In this document: positions 50,391-62,467 of the stretch, piece by piece
Layout of the letters: each line of letters starts with the position of its first letter
Numbering within the stretch: the stretch's first letter is position 1
Source: Syngnathus acus
Lineage: Eukaryota; Chordata; Actinopteri; Syngnathiformes; Syngnathidae
Direction of reading: 5' to 3'
NCBI RefSeq assembly: GCF_901709675.1
Contig: NC_051095.1
Coordinates: forward strand, 9,449,956 to 9,513,955
DNA length: 64,000 bases
Program-made: the position numbers and the translations under genes
Notes under the pieces: model-generated
Databases searched by the model: none
Told to the model about the DNA's origin: nothing
The model's input: only the letters and a program-made list of their open reading frames with translations

Positions 50391-50945
50391 AGCCAATCAG
50401 CTTGGGGGAAACCTAAACGACGCGTGGAAAGGGCGAGCGTAACTAATTGGTTGATTCCAAAGTTTCTTTGCGCTCGGAAACATTTATATTCTCTTTTCTA
50501 AATTTCATCACAAGAGCACACGATAAATATACCAATTGCACGTTACAAAGACCTAAGCCTGTCCGTGAACAGCTATCGCGAATTAACGTCTTTAAAACGT
50601 CACCCCACCAAAAGGTACGGTCATTAAATGGGCACCTGCGTGTTGCTTTATTTTATCTTTCGTTTGTGCGCGGCCCTACCGGAACCACTTTAGATGACTG
50701 GAGCGAGCTTTGTGCTCTCCCTCGCCTCCTTTTCCTCCTCTGCAGCCGGCTCGGCCCACCACCACAGTCTCCGTAGAGCTCAACCGGAGGGGAGCCACCG
50801 TGGCTCGACTGTCTCGCCGGTGCAGCTACTGCGACATTACCGTTGGAGGCCGACGAATTTGGAATAACGGCGCTGTTGACCAGCTTCGATTTATTTTTTG
50901 GTTGTTATATATTTTTTGACAGAACGGTCACACCAACGCTTGGGC
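50391..50945 (+). promoter_or_regulatory. limch1 promoter and 5' UTR region
   Basis: A CCAATCAG box lies at 50393-50400 and an inverted CCAAT (ATTGGTT) at 50446-50452, about 50 bp apart, as in NF-Y promoters. GC and CpG content rise from about 50640 into exon 1, in contrast to the AT-rich flanks. No TATA box was seen in a sensible place. A pyrimidine tract plus TGCAG at 50728-50745 and an AAAG|GTACGG at 50614 could bound a short 5' UTR intron. Transcription start is not determinable. Confidence 0.5.
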
Positions 50946-51035
50946 ATGGCAAGTCCAGTGGCACACACCGGACAGTCGCATCATCATCAGCCGGTGACCG
51001 CGTCCGCTTTCCGGGAGGCGCAGAAATGGATCGAG
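50946..51035 (+). CDS. limch1: limch1 coding exon 1
   Basis: Thirty codons from MASPVAH to QKWIE, with a His-rich spot (SHHHQP). The first helix of the CH domain starts near residue 20. The donor is CGAG|GTGAGC, phase 0. The exon sits in CpG-rich DNA. Confidence 0.92.
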
Positions 51036-54000
51036 GTGAGCTGCTCGTTTGGCGCAGGCAAAGTGTCGTGTTATGCTTATTATTTGATATTTTGTTCGCA
51101 ATTTGCATCACCTCGCCTTGCAGCATCATCGCCTCGTCACCTGTTGAAAGGTTACGTACGCTGACATTTGTTGGGGGAAAAAAACTCGCGTATTTTATAC
51201 CTTGATTTGAGCAAGGCCACATAAATTGACATTACAAAAAAATGATGTCACAAAACGTATATAATATAGAACTAATGATGATCTTGTTTAGTTGTACACA
51301 TTAACTTCTTGGTAAACCTGGCCCAGTCGAACACAAGATTATTCTTTTGTATGAATGGCAACAGGTGCATACACAGGGTAGGTGTACTTTTGGCAACAAT
51401 TCATATGTACAAGAAGTGGATTTTATTATTCTTTGTGGTGGGTTTTGCTGGATTTTTTGCACTGTACAATTCAGGTGACCAAATTCCAATTGTTTTGCTC
51501 ATGTGAGGCCCAATTCAGATATGGGTAAAAACAACAACACTGATTCCGATAGCTTTATTATAGGAGTTAGTCATTTTCCTAAATGTGCCTTGAAATCTGA
51601 TCAATATCATGAAAAGAATACATACTGAAATAATGAAGCGCTCGTATCAATTTACCCACAAAATTACTAAATTGAACACCAAGTTAAGATGGAGGAACAA
51701 GTTTATCGTACCTTCCGCCATCTAGTGGAAGAGAAAGTAATTGTTCCACCGATCAATCAGCATCACTTGCGTATAAAGTTGAAGAAAGCTGATCGTGGTA
51801 TAGAGGACAACATTAAAAATAGCCAAACTTGGATGTTGGCCTAATTGGTTTATCAGGAGGGGTCATAATATTTAACATTCAACACTTGGTTTATTAGACT
51901 ACACACAGTAAATTTGCGATTTATTAAATGTTTTATCAACATAACGACATCTACATAGAAATTAGGGATAGACATCACTGGACAAACGTGACTCAAAGAG
52001 CCTCCGTGACCCAATAAAAATAGACTGCAATTTTGTCCGGGAGCCTAAATTTGTGCACCACTGCTTTTAAATAATCCCAGAGTGGAGCACAAATGAGCGA
52101 TGCGGCTCCAAGATAATGAGATATGATCCATATTTGAAGTGTGCCAGCCGAAACAATGAGAGCACCATGTGGAATGGATTTTTGCTTCATTGCCAGGCCA
52201 GCACACAAGCGCCGTTTTGTTTCCCGCCGAGGAGAATTTTAGTGACAGCAACTCAACACTTTTGACTTGTCACTCAGTGAGTGCATTGCATGAAGACTCT
52301 GATGAATGGCTTGTTATCTGTTTTTTGTTGTTTTTGTCGGGCGGAATGCAGCCGCAGCTTTGTGGGATGACACAAAGGCTGACATATCTGGTAAATGCAT
52401 CATTTCAGTGATTGACTCAATGAAGCGGGGCCACAGCTAAGGATCTGTTGACCTGGACTCAGAATGGGATGAGTGCACGCAGCTGAATAGGTAACTGATA
52501 GCGCAATCACGTTGTTGTTCTTCTCCCGCTCGTCCCCCCTCAGGGAAGGAGTGGGCCGGTATCGTTGGCCACCTGCTAACGTTCGCTAGCTCACCCGAGG
52601 GAATCGGAGGCAGGTCGCTGTAAACGAATGAATAGATGAATGTAACGAGGCCTTCTCATTCAGGGGCCGGTCGCTCCATCCAAGTATTTTCTCTCTGTTG
52701 TGTCATGGATCTTATGAGGACCCGATAGTTGATAGTTTTCCGGATGCTCCATAGTCACTCGCCTCGGTTACACTCAAAAACTGTTGCGTCTTCAATAGCT
52801 AGAACCAGTGCTACTGTAAACAGGCCGAGCTGTGCCGCATTTAGCGAAACGTGTCAAGTATTTGGACCACTCGTCTCCAAAATGTTTATAATTTCCCATA
52901 TCTGTACTTTGAACTGTAAATATCCCACCAAGTAAAGCTTGTCTCTGAGCTGAGATGTATCACTTCAACATACTTCCTGGACATCAATTCCTGTGCAGGC
53001 TTTCGTAGCTTGTGGAATTCGAGGGCATTGCAGGAAGAATACCAAAACTGTTGTTTTTCAGTGAATAAATTGTGAAGGGGGGAAAAAAAGGAAATTGGTG
53101 AATTCCTAAATAATGAGGACTTGATCTGTGATCCAGCACACCTATTTCTCTTCTTCAAGTAGCTGTCTGTCACCGTCTTGTCAGTAGCAGTGTCTTATCT
53201 TTTCTAAACTGCGCATGAGGCGAGGTGGAAGACTTCAGGTTACGTCGCTTGACTGCTCAATTAGCATCTCGTCGAGGGCTTGCATGAACATGACTATTTT
53301 GATGTTCTCACTTTGCATCATCTGAAGCAGGGTTCTTAAAAGTTTTAATTGCAATTAAGAGACTCGGAAAATCCCAGCAAGCTTGCTTTTGCTGTCACTT
53401 CAGAATCCTCACATGATGTCATTCCCAGTTCATTGTCATTCTTCCCCCAAGATGATGGACGGACAGTGTTGAACATTTCCCCTCCCAAATTGCAAGCAGG
53501 CAATGTTTTAGGCCAGATTGAGGATGTCTCCTTCATCAGTGCCAAAATCCTCCATTGAGCTCAAAAGCCTTGCTGGACCACAGAAAATCAGGATTGTATA
53601 AAATAACTTAAGTCACTGCTGCCATATGTGGCACAACTCGTATTAGGTCCAGGGGACAATTACTTGGTTAAAAAATAAAAAAAATCCCCTTGGTAAATAA
53701 AATCAAAATATTTGGGTTGTCTCAGGATGATATCAATTTTGGTTTGATGAAATTAAACCTTTATGAGCAATAAATGTGCAAAAAATACAGAAATCAGGAA
53801 TGCTTTTTCGCAGCACTGTACACTGTAAACACTTTCATTTTGCTGGGCGGCTCACCTTTTTCTATCACTTCAACTAATCCCCCGCCGTCTGCCCTCCACT
53901 CTATTGATCGCCCTCATTCTCAGGCAAAGTGGGTCGCTTTGGGTGACTCCCGAATCAAACTGCCATTCCATTGATATAGCTTAGCGGTACTGAGCAGGTC

Positions 54001-57000
54001 ACAGGCTCGGCAGGTTGCACCTTCACAAACGAGCAATGATGGTGAAAAAGCAACTAACTGCTTGTGTTTTGGCTTCAATCGACAACTCCTCAACCATCAT
54101 TTAGTGATGCGTGTCGGACGAAGCCAGGAGTCGGTGCCGGATTGATAAAACCGTGATCAAAATGAGTTCTTGCTGTTTGATAGCGAGGGCAGAGACTGAT
54201 GATGCTCCCGACTCCCATCAGGGAATGTTTCTAATTGGGTCACATAGGCTGAGTTGGTTTCCTACTTTTTGAGCTGCGACGCTGGGGAGCTGGACTCTTT
54301 TGTCTGCCAAGGGAGCTTATGCAACCCCACTGGAGGCCACACTACCGGTGTGAGATTATACTGTGAGATATTGTGCTTTGAGCTGCTCTTCTTCCAACCG
54401 CTTTTATGTTTTACAATGACTTCAGCCAGTAGTTGTTGACATGGATCTGTCTGGAGTTTGTACGCTGTTGCAAGATTTGTATCAGATTTTTATCCGAGCC
54501 TGATTCCGATCTGAGAATATTCAACTCCGGACGCGCTTCAATCAAATATAGCACACTTCCCTCATCCCACTGTAGACCAACCTAGATGTGTATTTTTTTT
54601 TTTTTTTTTTTCAGATCGGTGTGATCATAGTTCAGTCCACTTAGAGTGACGCCAAATAGTCCACAAAGTCAGGAACGTTGTAGTATTGCAGTTTTGTATT
54701 ATGAAGTGGTGACAATTGCCAATTCTCCAATCAGCAGGCTCGTCTAGCTTTGCCCCTAGCATAATATTGGTAACATTCTGTACATGTACGCCATTGAAGC
54801 CTGTTGAAAAATGCAACGATGTGTTTTGACTAATTGACGTCTTACTAATAGAAATGCGTCCTGACTCGTCCTGCTCGGTGGCTTAAATCTCTCAGTTGTC
54901 AACAGTTGCTGGGCAGCCTGAGCGAGGCACTTTTCCACCAAGCTCATCCATGCACAAAATAACTCACTCACGGAGATAGCCACAACAAAAAGCATGCACT
55001 CATCGGTATTTGTCGGCCTGCTACAGTAGCAACCTTGTTCTCAGGCGGGCCAACATCCGCGGGTTGAGCTCTCTTGACCCTGACTCAGAAGTCCACCATG
55101 GCCAAGAGTTTGCTAAGCACATGACCTGGTTTGAAAACTGGTTGGGCATTTTTTATTCGAATAGTCTCCGATAAATTGGGCAGTGAAAGCAATGATGAAC
55201 TCTTTGGACAGAATTCCAAAAGTTCTCTTTGTGCTAAATTCCAAGTTAGGTTTACCCACACCATTGATGATGACACAAGTATGACAAGACATTGATTTTC
55301 TCTGTCTCCGTGATATGAATAGCACCGCTAGTCTGAAAGCGATCATGACAAATGAATAACTTTCACTTCCCACTCACTCACTTCCCTCTTGTTGAGAGTG
55401 TCAAATAACTCCCGGAGGGGAATGGCTTACATTAAAGCGTGGGCCTCTTGTGCGCTGTTATCGCCATCTTCTTGCTAGTAGCAAGGGGATAAACGTCTAA
55501 TCCTGACTAATCTAGCTGCACCTCCCTCTTTTGGGGGCGGGCTGTGGTGGTGTCCGTGCGTGCGTGACACGAGTGTGACAGCCTAAGGTTGCCCGTCTGC
55601 ATCCTCGAGCAAGATCGAATCGAGCAACAAATCCATGAGTGAAATTCACCCCAATGTGGTATTTTATATTATTAATTGAGTTTTCATTATTCTGTTGCGT
55701 TTTGTAGCAGTACAAGAATATGTAATGGTCTGTTGGGTCTTTATGCATCTGTACAAATAAAAGGCTCCCCTCTATCTGCAGTGGAGTAAATAATAAACCC
55801 TCCCTACCCTTTCATTATTTGCATAACGGTGAACATGCTTTGAATGTTCTCAGCCTAACTTGCACGTATGTTTGAGAACAGCACGATGAAGACGTCACGA
55901 ACATGAAGACTGTTGTCTTGGCAAACGGAAAGATTTCAGTTTTATCTTATTTTAGCTCTTTGGGAAAAGTGTGAGCAACAAGCACTGACCCTGACTGAAT
56001 CTTCTAAGAATGCACTGCTGTTCATCTTTTTGGATTTCTTTCCTCCTAATATCCCAAAGCCCCCGAGGGTGAGGCACAATGGAAGGATTTCTGTACATTT
56101 GTGGTGTAAAGCAGCATTTCCGTCTCTTAATGGGACCTCACCACTAACGTGGACTGACAGACGCCCAAATTCTCAGGAATGACACATGGAATTAGTGTCA
56201 GGTAAGGTGGAAACAAACTACAGTGCTTTGTTTGCCCATGCCTATTGACCCTGGTGAGGCATTTATTTTGACAAACACATTTTTAGAATATAACAACGTT
56301 GACACTGCTATTGTAAAATCACCATTTTGCACCTTACATAGTCATATTTCCCCCCCTCCCTTTGAAATTGAAACGACATATTAGATGGATTAATTGCGAA
56401 ACATTTTGGTTTGTATTATTTCTTGTGGCAGCAAGTTTGATGACTCGCCATGAAACGCAAAGCTTTTTTATACCGGTGAATACAATTTAGGAAGAAAAAA
56501 AAAGACACAATGGAGATTCGCTATTTGTCAAAGTCGTGATGGAATTTGTTTCAATGCAATCAGGCCACCTTAAACAGGCTGGCATTTCGCCATGGTGTTG
56601 ACACAGTACGTCAGTGAATCTCCCAACTCATTCAACCCTGACGAGTACGGCACATCTATGTAGTGACGAGAGGGGAGAGCAAGTCTGAACGCGAGGACCA
56701 AAGAGCACAATCCTATCACTTGGCGTGTTTACATGAGTCTTTGTTGCTTTTAGATGACACGACGTTGAATCTAGCCGTTGACATCTGCTGATCCCTCCAT
56801 TGCTGGGATTTTATTTTTATTGGTGTCATCGCTTGGTTACAGAGAGAAAGTAGAAACAAGATTGGAATTTGGAGGCAGATCCTTTGGTTGGATTTACACT
56901 GCTAGTCCAGGTGTCCAATTCCAAAATGGATGCCTGTATCCGAGTTTCAATTTCAATGTACTTTTACATACACACACTTGATTAGCTTTGTCTTTGCTCA

Positions 57001-60000
57001 TCAATAAAACAAAATGAGGAACATTGAAATACTTTTTTTTTTTGGTTCAGTAACCTCTAAGTATCACAGCATATCTTGTTAATTGATATATTTTTTTTAA
57101 ATTCTATGGTCACTGACTGAGTTGGTAATGGGGCAAATACGTGACTGATGAAGCAAGTCAAGGTTGGGGCGTCTCACGGTCTTTCTGAATGAGTCTTCTG
57201 GAGTGCTCAGTGGCTCGTTGTTCCCTCCCAAAAAAACATAGCGAGCAGGATATTGGAGACTCATGGAGCCCCCTTGAAAAGTCCTTCTGCTTCGAAAGCT
57301 AAGCTGAAAAAGCTGCCGCCAACACGGAGGCTCTTTGTTTCTGTTCCCGCAAAGCTTTTTGGGGGTGGGGGTTGTCACTATTCACCTTTTGTGGTATGGT
57401 TTAAGTCAGCTAAGCTTTGCGTTAAGTAGTGTAAAGATGACAGCCGACAGAATGTGAAATTGTGCTGTATGTGTTCAGAAACCTCTGAGAAACTGACAGT
57501 GAATGAAACAACCTAGTCAGTATTTTGTTTTGCCTTTTCTGGGCCTCCACGCTTTAGCATAGCAATCACACCTTGACTATATTCTCATCTATATTTACGC
57601 TGTGCTTTGTCTCTCTATTGATTGTAAATAAACTGTACTGTAAGTGGAAGATGACAATGTGGGTTAGTAGGATGGGGATTTGTGCTGGCTAAATTGAGAA
57701 GGCGTCGTTTATGCAGCAGAAAGAGGCTGAGAGGACCTCGATGGGTGCGTTGGGCGGACGATTTTAAAGGGATTTAATCGTCCCCCCCCGCGCGTCTGTG
57801 CCCCTTTTTCCCTGGCTTTTTTGGCACCAGTCGCCATCCTCTACTTAATCCAATACAACCGCCGAGGTTTGTGGTCGAGCCAAATACTGTTTCCTTTCCC
57901 CGTTTTTGGGTTCAGAGGAAGTGAGCAGAACTCGGCGGGCCAGGAGAGGGGTTAATCCACAGCCCAAAAACATCGTTCCATCGTCTAATCCGGGTGGAAA
58001 AAGGAAGGATTGGCCGGAACGCTAACATTTAGCTCAGGGTTAGGGAAATTTGGCTTGTTTAATCAGTGGCTTATCAAAATTTGGGGGCATTGGCAGAGAC
58101 AGAAAATAGAGCCAATGTTGGAATTCTGAACGTTTAAAGCTCTTAGGAAAACAAGTGAGGAAAAAAAAAAGCAGCCACTAATTATCACGGTTTGTTTTCA
58201 TGCCGTGGTCAGATGATGATATTGAGCAAATTCAGAGGCATCCTTTATTTTTTATATATTCAGAAAGTCAGTCCTTGGGTTGGACTATGCCTGGTTTCAA
58301 CTTTTGATTTGATTTGTACAACATCAGCACCACAGCAGTCCAGACACTCGGTCTATAAACGTTTGAGTTTAAGCGAGGAAAAACGCTGAATTCTTGAACA
58401 CAAAGAATGAGTTTGTTGTACATACCTGGAAGCTTGCAGCTAGAGGCTAATTGAGATGTTTTCCATGAAACAAGTCCATGTGAGAGGGTGGCTGCATGAC
58501 TAATCGGGTAGTTGTGTAAGGTTTGACCAACACTCTTGTCTTACTGATTTAGCTTTTTTTTTTTCAGAACTGCATTAGTCTTTTGTTAGCGGGCCCAAAG
58601 ACATTGCGTAACATACCAAAAGTATTCCATCTTAGCTTTTTATGAGAAGCCGTAACGAATCCACAATTCCTTTGCCTGTAGTCTAACGACGATCCGCTTC
58701 GATTGAACTGAGCTGAGCAAGGGGGGACAGGTGAATCTTAGTTAAATTTCACACACCAGTGCTGGCTTTCTGCAACGCTTTGGCCTCTGATGCTACCTCA
58801 GGGGCTGGAAAATTCACGGATCAGCTTCAGAACTCTCTTCCATCTTGCAATCTTTCACACAGAACTCAGAGGCAGTGGTCCAACTTCGGGATTGCTAGTC
58901 TTTTTCTTGATTCCGCTGCATAAGGCGGTGCCAATTATACTCTTATCTGTTATTACCAGAGATCATCCATGATTTGTCCGTCTTTTGTTCTTTGGCTCGG
59001 TTAAGTCAGTGATTTAAGACTTCCTTCCAAAAACTTGCCAAATAAACCGTGTGTGAAAGTCAGGCTCCTCTAAATTATATACAGAACATGATGGGTGGAT
59101 CTGGAACTGATTGTGCTGATTTGTGAGGTTGTGACCTGGTTTGCAGGCTCCAGACGTACACGGTCCAACATTAAGCGCAAACTCTTGAGAATCTTCTCAA
59201 GCCATCCTGCTTTCTAGCCTATGACAAGGCCTTAAGATGAGTTTTTAACCTACGTGTGGCTGGTATTTTAAAGCTGAATAAGTCCAGCATATTTGCTGCC
59301 GCATTCACTCGCTCCGCCATGCCAGCATGCCAGCACTCCAGGCGCTGAAGCAACAATTCATAGATGCACAATAGGCGATCCCTGTGGTGATGGCTAATGA
59401 AAAGATCTGCATTGATGTATTGTCAGCAGATACCACCGCTGACCTTAGCTTGAACCTGCTGACGGGACCCCCGGCCAGAGATCTCTCATCGTCATGTGTA
59501 GTTTCTGAATCGCACTGTATTGTGCCCTAAAAAAATATGGCGCAATATTTACATTTGCTGAAGGACCTTGTTTCCCTATTGTTGTTTTCGGCCCGCTAAT
59601 CAGAACCCAAAGGCATTTGCGGATTAAGCTCTCTTGCCAAGTTGTATTAACGAGATTATTGGCACGCGAAGCCGCAAGACGGGCTCACGCGTGTTTTGAA
59701 CTTGATGATGACATAACCCGCTCGAGACAACATCCTGTAAGAGAAGAATGCGTCCAACTACAAAAGCCAGCCACGTGGCTTTTAGTTGTCTACTCCATCC
59801 CCGACTACCAGCCGTCAACTTTTAAATGAGTCTGTCAGGTGTCCGTCGCCTCTGGGCTTCAACAAGTAGTGCTTTAGCTAGTCTGGCAACCCGCCTGCCT
59901 TCATACCTTGACTTATTGCTTGTTAATTTGGGACAGGTAGAATTTTCCTTCTCCAGGCCCCTGGGCCCGGAAGGCAGAGCCGACTGAGTAGCAGTTCAAA

Positions 60001-62467
60001 CAGTCTTGTGTTTTCATTGGTTCCAAAACAGGAGGTTATTTTGTCAAGTGGCTTGTGATCCGTTGCCAGGGATGATTTGACTTGTGAGGAATTCTTTTTA
60101 TCCCGTCTTATCTCTTCAAATTTGTCGCCATCATCAATTTTTGTTTGTTAAAAGGCAAGCTATTCAGTTGGTATGAGAGCTTTGGAATGTTTTATTGATG
60201 GCCTACATATGTTATTAATACATATATTTTCTCGAAGTAAAAGTCCACGCTTTGAACGTTAACAGTGTTTGTAGAGTTACACGACTTAATCCAACATCAC
60301 CATTCTCATCCTTAATTTTAAAAACTCTATGCAATAAAAAAAAAAATCTATATAACGGGCATGCATTTGTGCTACATAAATCATCTGGAGTAGCTCAAAA
60401 TTTTTATTTAGCCAATATGACATATTTACATAAAGTGCCTATGTAATTCTCACCAGAGATGCTAATTATTAAATGCATAAATGTGTGCATATTGCCCTTC
60501 ATCACAAACATGTCTCAAAAGGCTTCACGTGGCCACAGATGACAATTACACTCAACATCCTCTCATCTTAACTCCTACTGGGCAAATCTAAAATCTCATT
60601 GGTTACCAAAAAAATGTTGATTTGCATTTGCTAATAAAGTTTGATTTGATGATGATCCAGCACTAAATAGAATGTGAGGCCTGATTGGCCCAAAAAAATC
60701 AGTGTACACATTGTACACTGGAAAATGTGCAGCCACTAGAAATGCTGCAAAATGAACCAAATAGAGTTTTGGGAATGAATAATGCATTTGTGTGGAACAA
60801 ATATTTGAGTTAAAGTTATTATTTTTGTTTTCAAGTCAGTACTCCGAGACTTGTAAGACAATATTGATAGTGCAACTTTTGAGGTGTGCTCTTTGACCTC
60901 TCTGTGATTTAATTCAGCATGTTAGCGTTCCTATTGAAGGAAATTAAAAGGGAAGTCAGGCGGAGAATGTTCCCGTACTATTTGTTTGTGAAACAATGCA
61001 AGTGACATTCCAGTGAAAACAAGCAAGTCATGCACATTCCTCCCAGCGGCCTGCGTGGCTCACCTGACAACAGTCACACTGAAGAGGTTTAAATGTCTCG
61101 GCAAAATAGCAAAAAAACAAATCAAAATATTTCTTTATTTATTTATCTGCACATTTTTGAGAATATAGTTCAAATGGCTGCAAAGAGGACTCTCCCCCTT
61201 CCTTTTATAAATCTGCTGTCACAACACATTAGCTCGCCACGGCCATTTGCTCAGGATGATTAGAGCTTACGCCAAGCTCGTTAGCGTTCAGCACCGTTCT
61301 CCAGCGATGGACTTGACGTATGGCCATTCCCGGAATTGAAATCTCCAAAAGAGCGGAAATTAAAGTTATCAATCATATTTTAGTATGTTTATTGCTTTGA
61401 TTTATAGCCCAATATATTTGCTGAAGGACTGGACTCACGGATGTTTTCCCTCATAGGCGGTGACAGGCAGATGCTTCGGTGACAAGAATTTCAGGGGAGG
61501 ATTGGAGAATGGAATATTGCTATGCGAGTAAGTGGTTGTTCTTTTTCATTTTTGTCAGGCTTAAATGTCTCCTTGTGTGATAACACTGTTTAGTTTTAAT
61601 CTTAGCACTATGAAGCCACTTCAAAACACTGCCAATTCTAAGAGCAGTACCAAGTCTTTCATAGTGGACCAAAGGGCTGAAAGATATGGACAATATTTCA
61701 TATCTCCATTTTCATGCAAGATTTTGACCTTTTTTTTTTTATCTAGAAACATTTAAATATAATACTTAAAAGAAGGCGCAATTTTCTTAAGATCACAGTC
61801 ACTCCTGACCATTAGTAAAGTAACCAATACATTTAGAAATCAAACCTTTTACTACAACTTGTACTGATTCTTTGCCAGTGCTTCAAACAGGACCTCTCAC
61901 AACATCATCGCAGATCATTTACAGGAGGCTAACGGCATCATCAAGCAGTCCCTACACAGAAAAAGTGCACATTTGTGACACTGCACACCTTCATTTTCTA
62001 CAGTCCTCTGCTGGGCCTGCTGAAGGAGAGTGAAATCGAGCAGGGCTTTCCAGCCATTGAAGTTGTATGAGTTAATGTGGTGGGAAAAAGAAGTTTCCTC
62101 ATGAGAAAATGACATCTTTTCATCACTAAATAACTTTGCCGGAATGCCATGAGCGATATCAAATAGCACAAGGCTATCCATGGATGGATCAGAGGACGCT
62201 CTGAGACACAATTCATTCCAGTGAAAACACATCGAAGAAACATTAGGCTGAGAGAGCAGGGGGTTCTCAAATTGGGGTCCCTGGGCCAGAGCACCAACTT
62301 TCATCTCCTTGGACAGAATTAATACAAAAAAATCCCTAAATCCTGCGAGGTTCCACATGGTTCAGAATTTGTATTCATTTCATCTTGTCCTCATCAGGTT
62401 ACTGAGCTCCATTAAACCCGGCTTGGTGAAAAAAATCAACAGACTCCCGACACCCATTGCTGGCCTG
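50946..62467 (+). CDS. limch1: LIM and calponin-homology domains protein 1, 5' part (three coding exons, gene continues beyond the window)
   Basis: Joining 50946-51035, 61457-61527 and 62398-62467 gives 77 codons in one frame. The exon 1 product ends AFREAQKWIE; exon 2 encodes AVTGRCFGDKNF...GILLCE; exon 3 encodes LLSSIKPGLVKKINRLPTPI. This is the N-terminal half of the calponin-homology domain shared by LIMCH1 and LMO7. IKPGLVKKINRLPTPIAGL and the short N-terminus favour LIMCH1. Family knowledge: LIMCH1 binds non-muscle myosin II and promotes stress fibres. All junctions use GT-AG and keep phase (0, then 2/1). The ATG at 50946 has G at -3 and +4. The remaining CH exons, coiled coils and LIM domain must lie to the right. 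Whether it is the a or b fish paralog cannot be told. Confidence 0.92.
51036..61456 (+). other. limch1 intron 1 (10.4 kb)
   Basis: No further exon was recognised. A perfect CTCF-like core on the minus strand (CCACTAGATGGCG) lies at 51716-51728. Homopolymer T runs occur at 54593-54612 and 57031-57040. A low-repeat block at 60890-61330 is a candidate intronic enhancer. Large first introns are typical of this gene family. Confidence 0.7.
61457..61527 (+). CDS. limch1: limch1 coding exon 2
   Basis: The acceptor CTCATAG|GCGGTG and the donor TGCGA|GTAAGT bound 71 nt. It encodes the CH-domain segment VTGRCFGDKNFRGGLENG and the following ILLC. The typical family residue after Arg is Ser; here it is Cys. 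It ends in phase 2. Confidence 0.92.
61528..62397 (+). other. limch1 intron 2
   Basis: 870 nt. A hAT-like terminal sequence (CAGGGGGTTCTCAAATTGGG) begins at 62257 without a partner end, so an old element fragment is likely. A 147-codon open frame on the minus strand (61915-62358) overlaps it and has no recognised domain. Confidence 0.6.
62398..62467 (+). CDS. limch1: limch1 coding exon 3
   Basis: The acceptor CATCAG|GTTACT and the donor GGCCTG|GTAAGT bound 70 nt. The first base completes the Glu codon split from exon 2. The product LLSSIKPGLVKKINRLPTPI plus AGL is the most conserved part of the LIMCH1/LMO7 CH domain. Confidence 0.94.

Noticed and set aside
61915-62358. 147-codon minus-strand frame in limch1 intron 2
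   Set aside because: It overlaps a probable hAT fragment and shows no transposase or other domain; it may be an element shadow.
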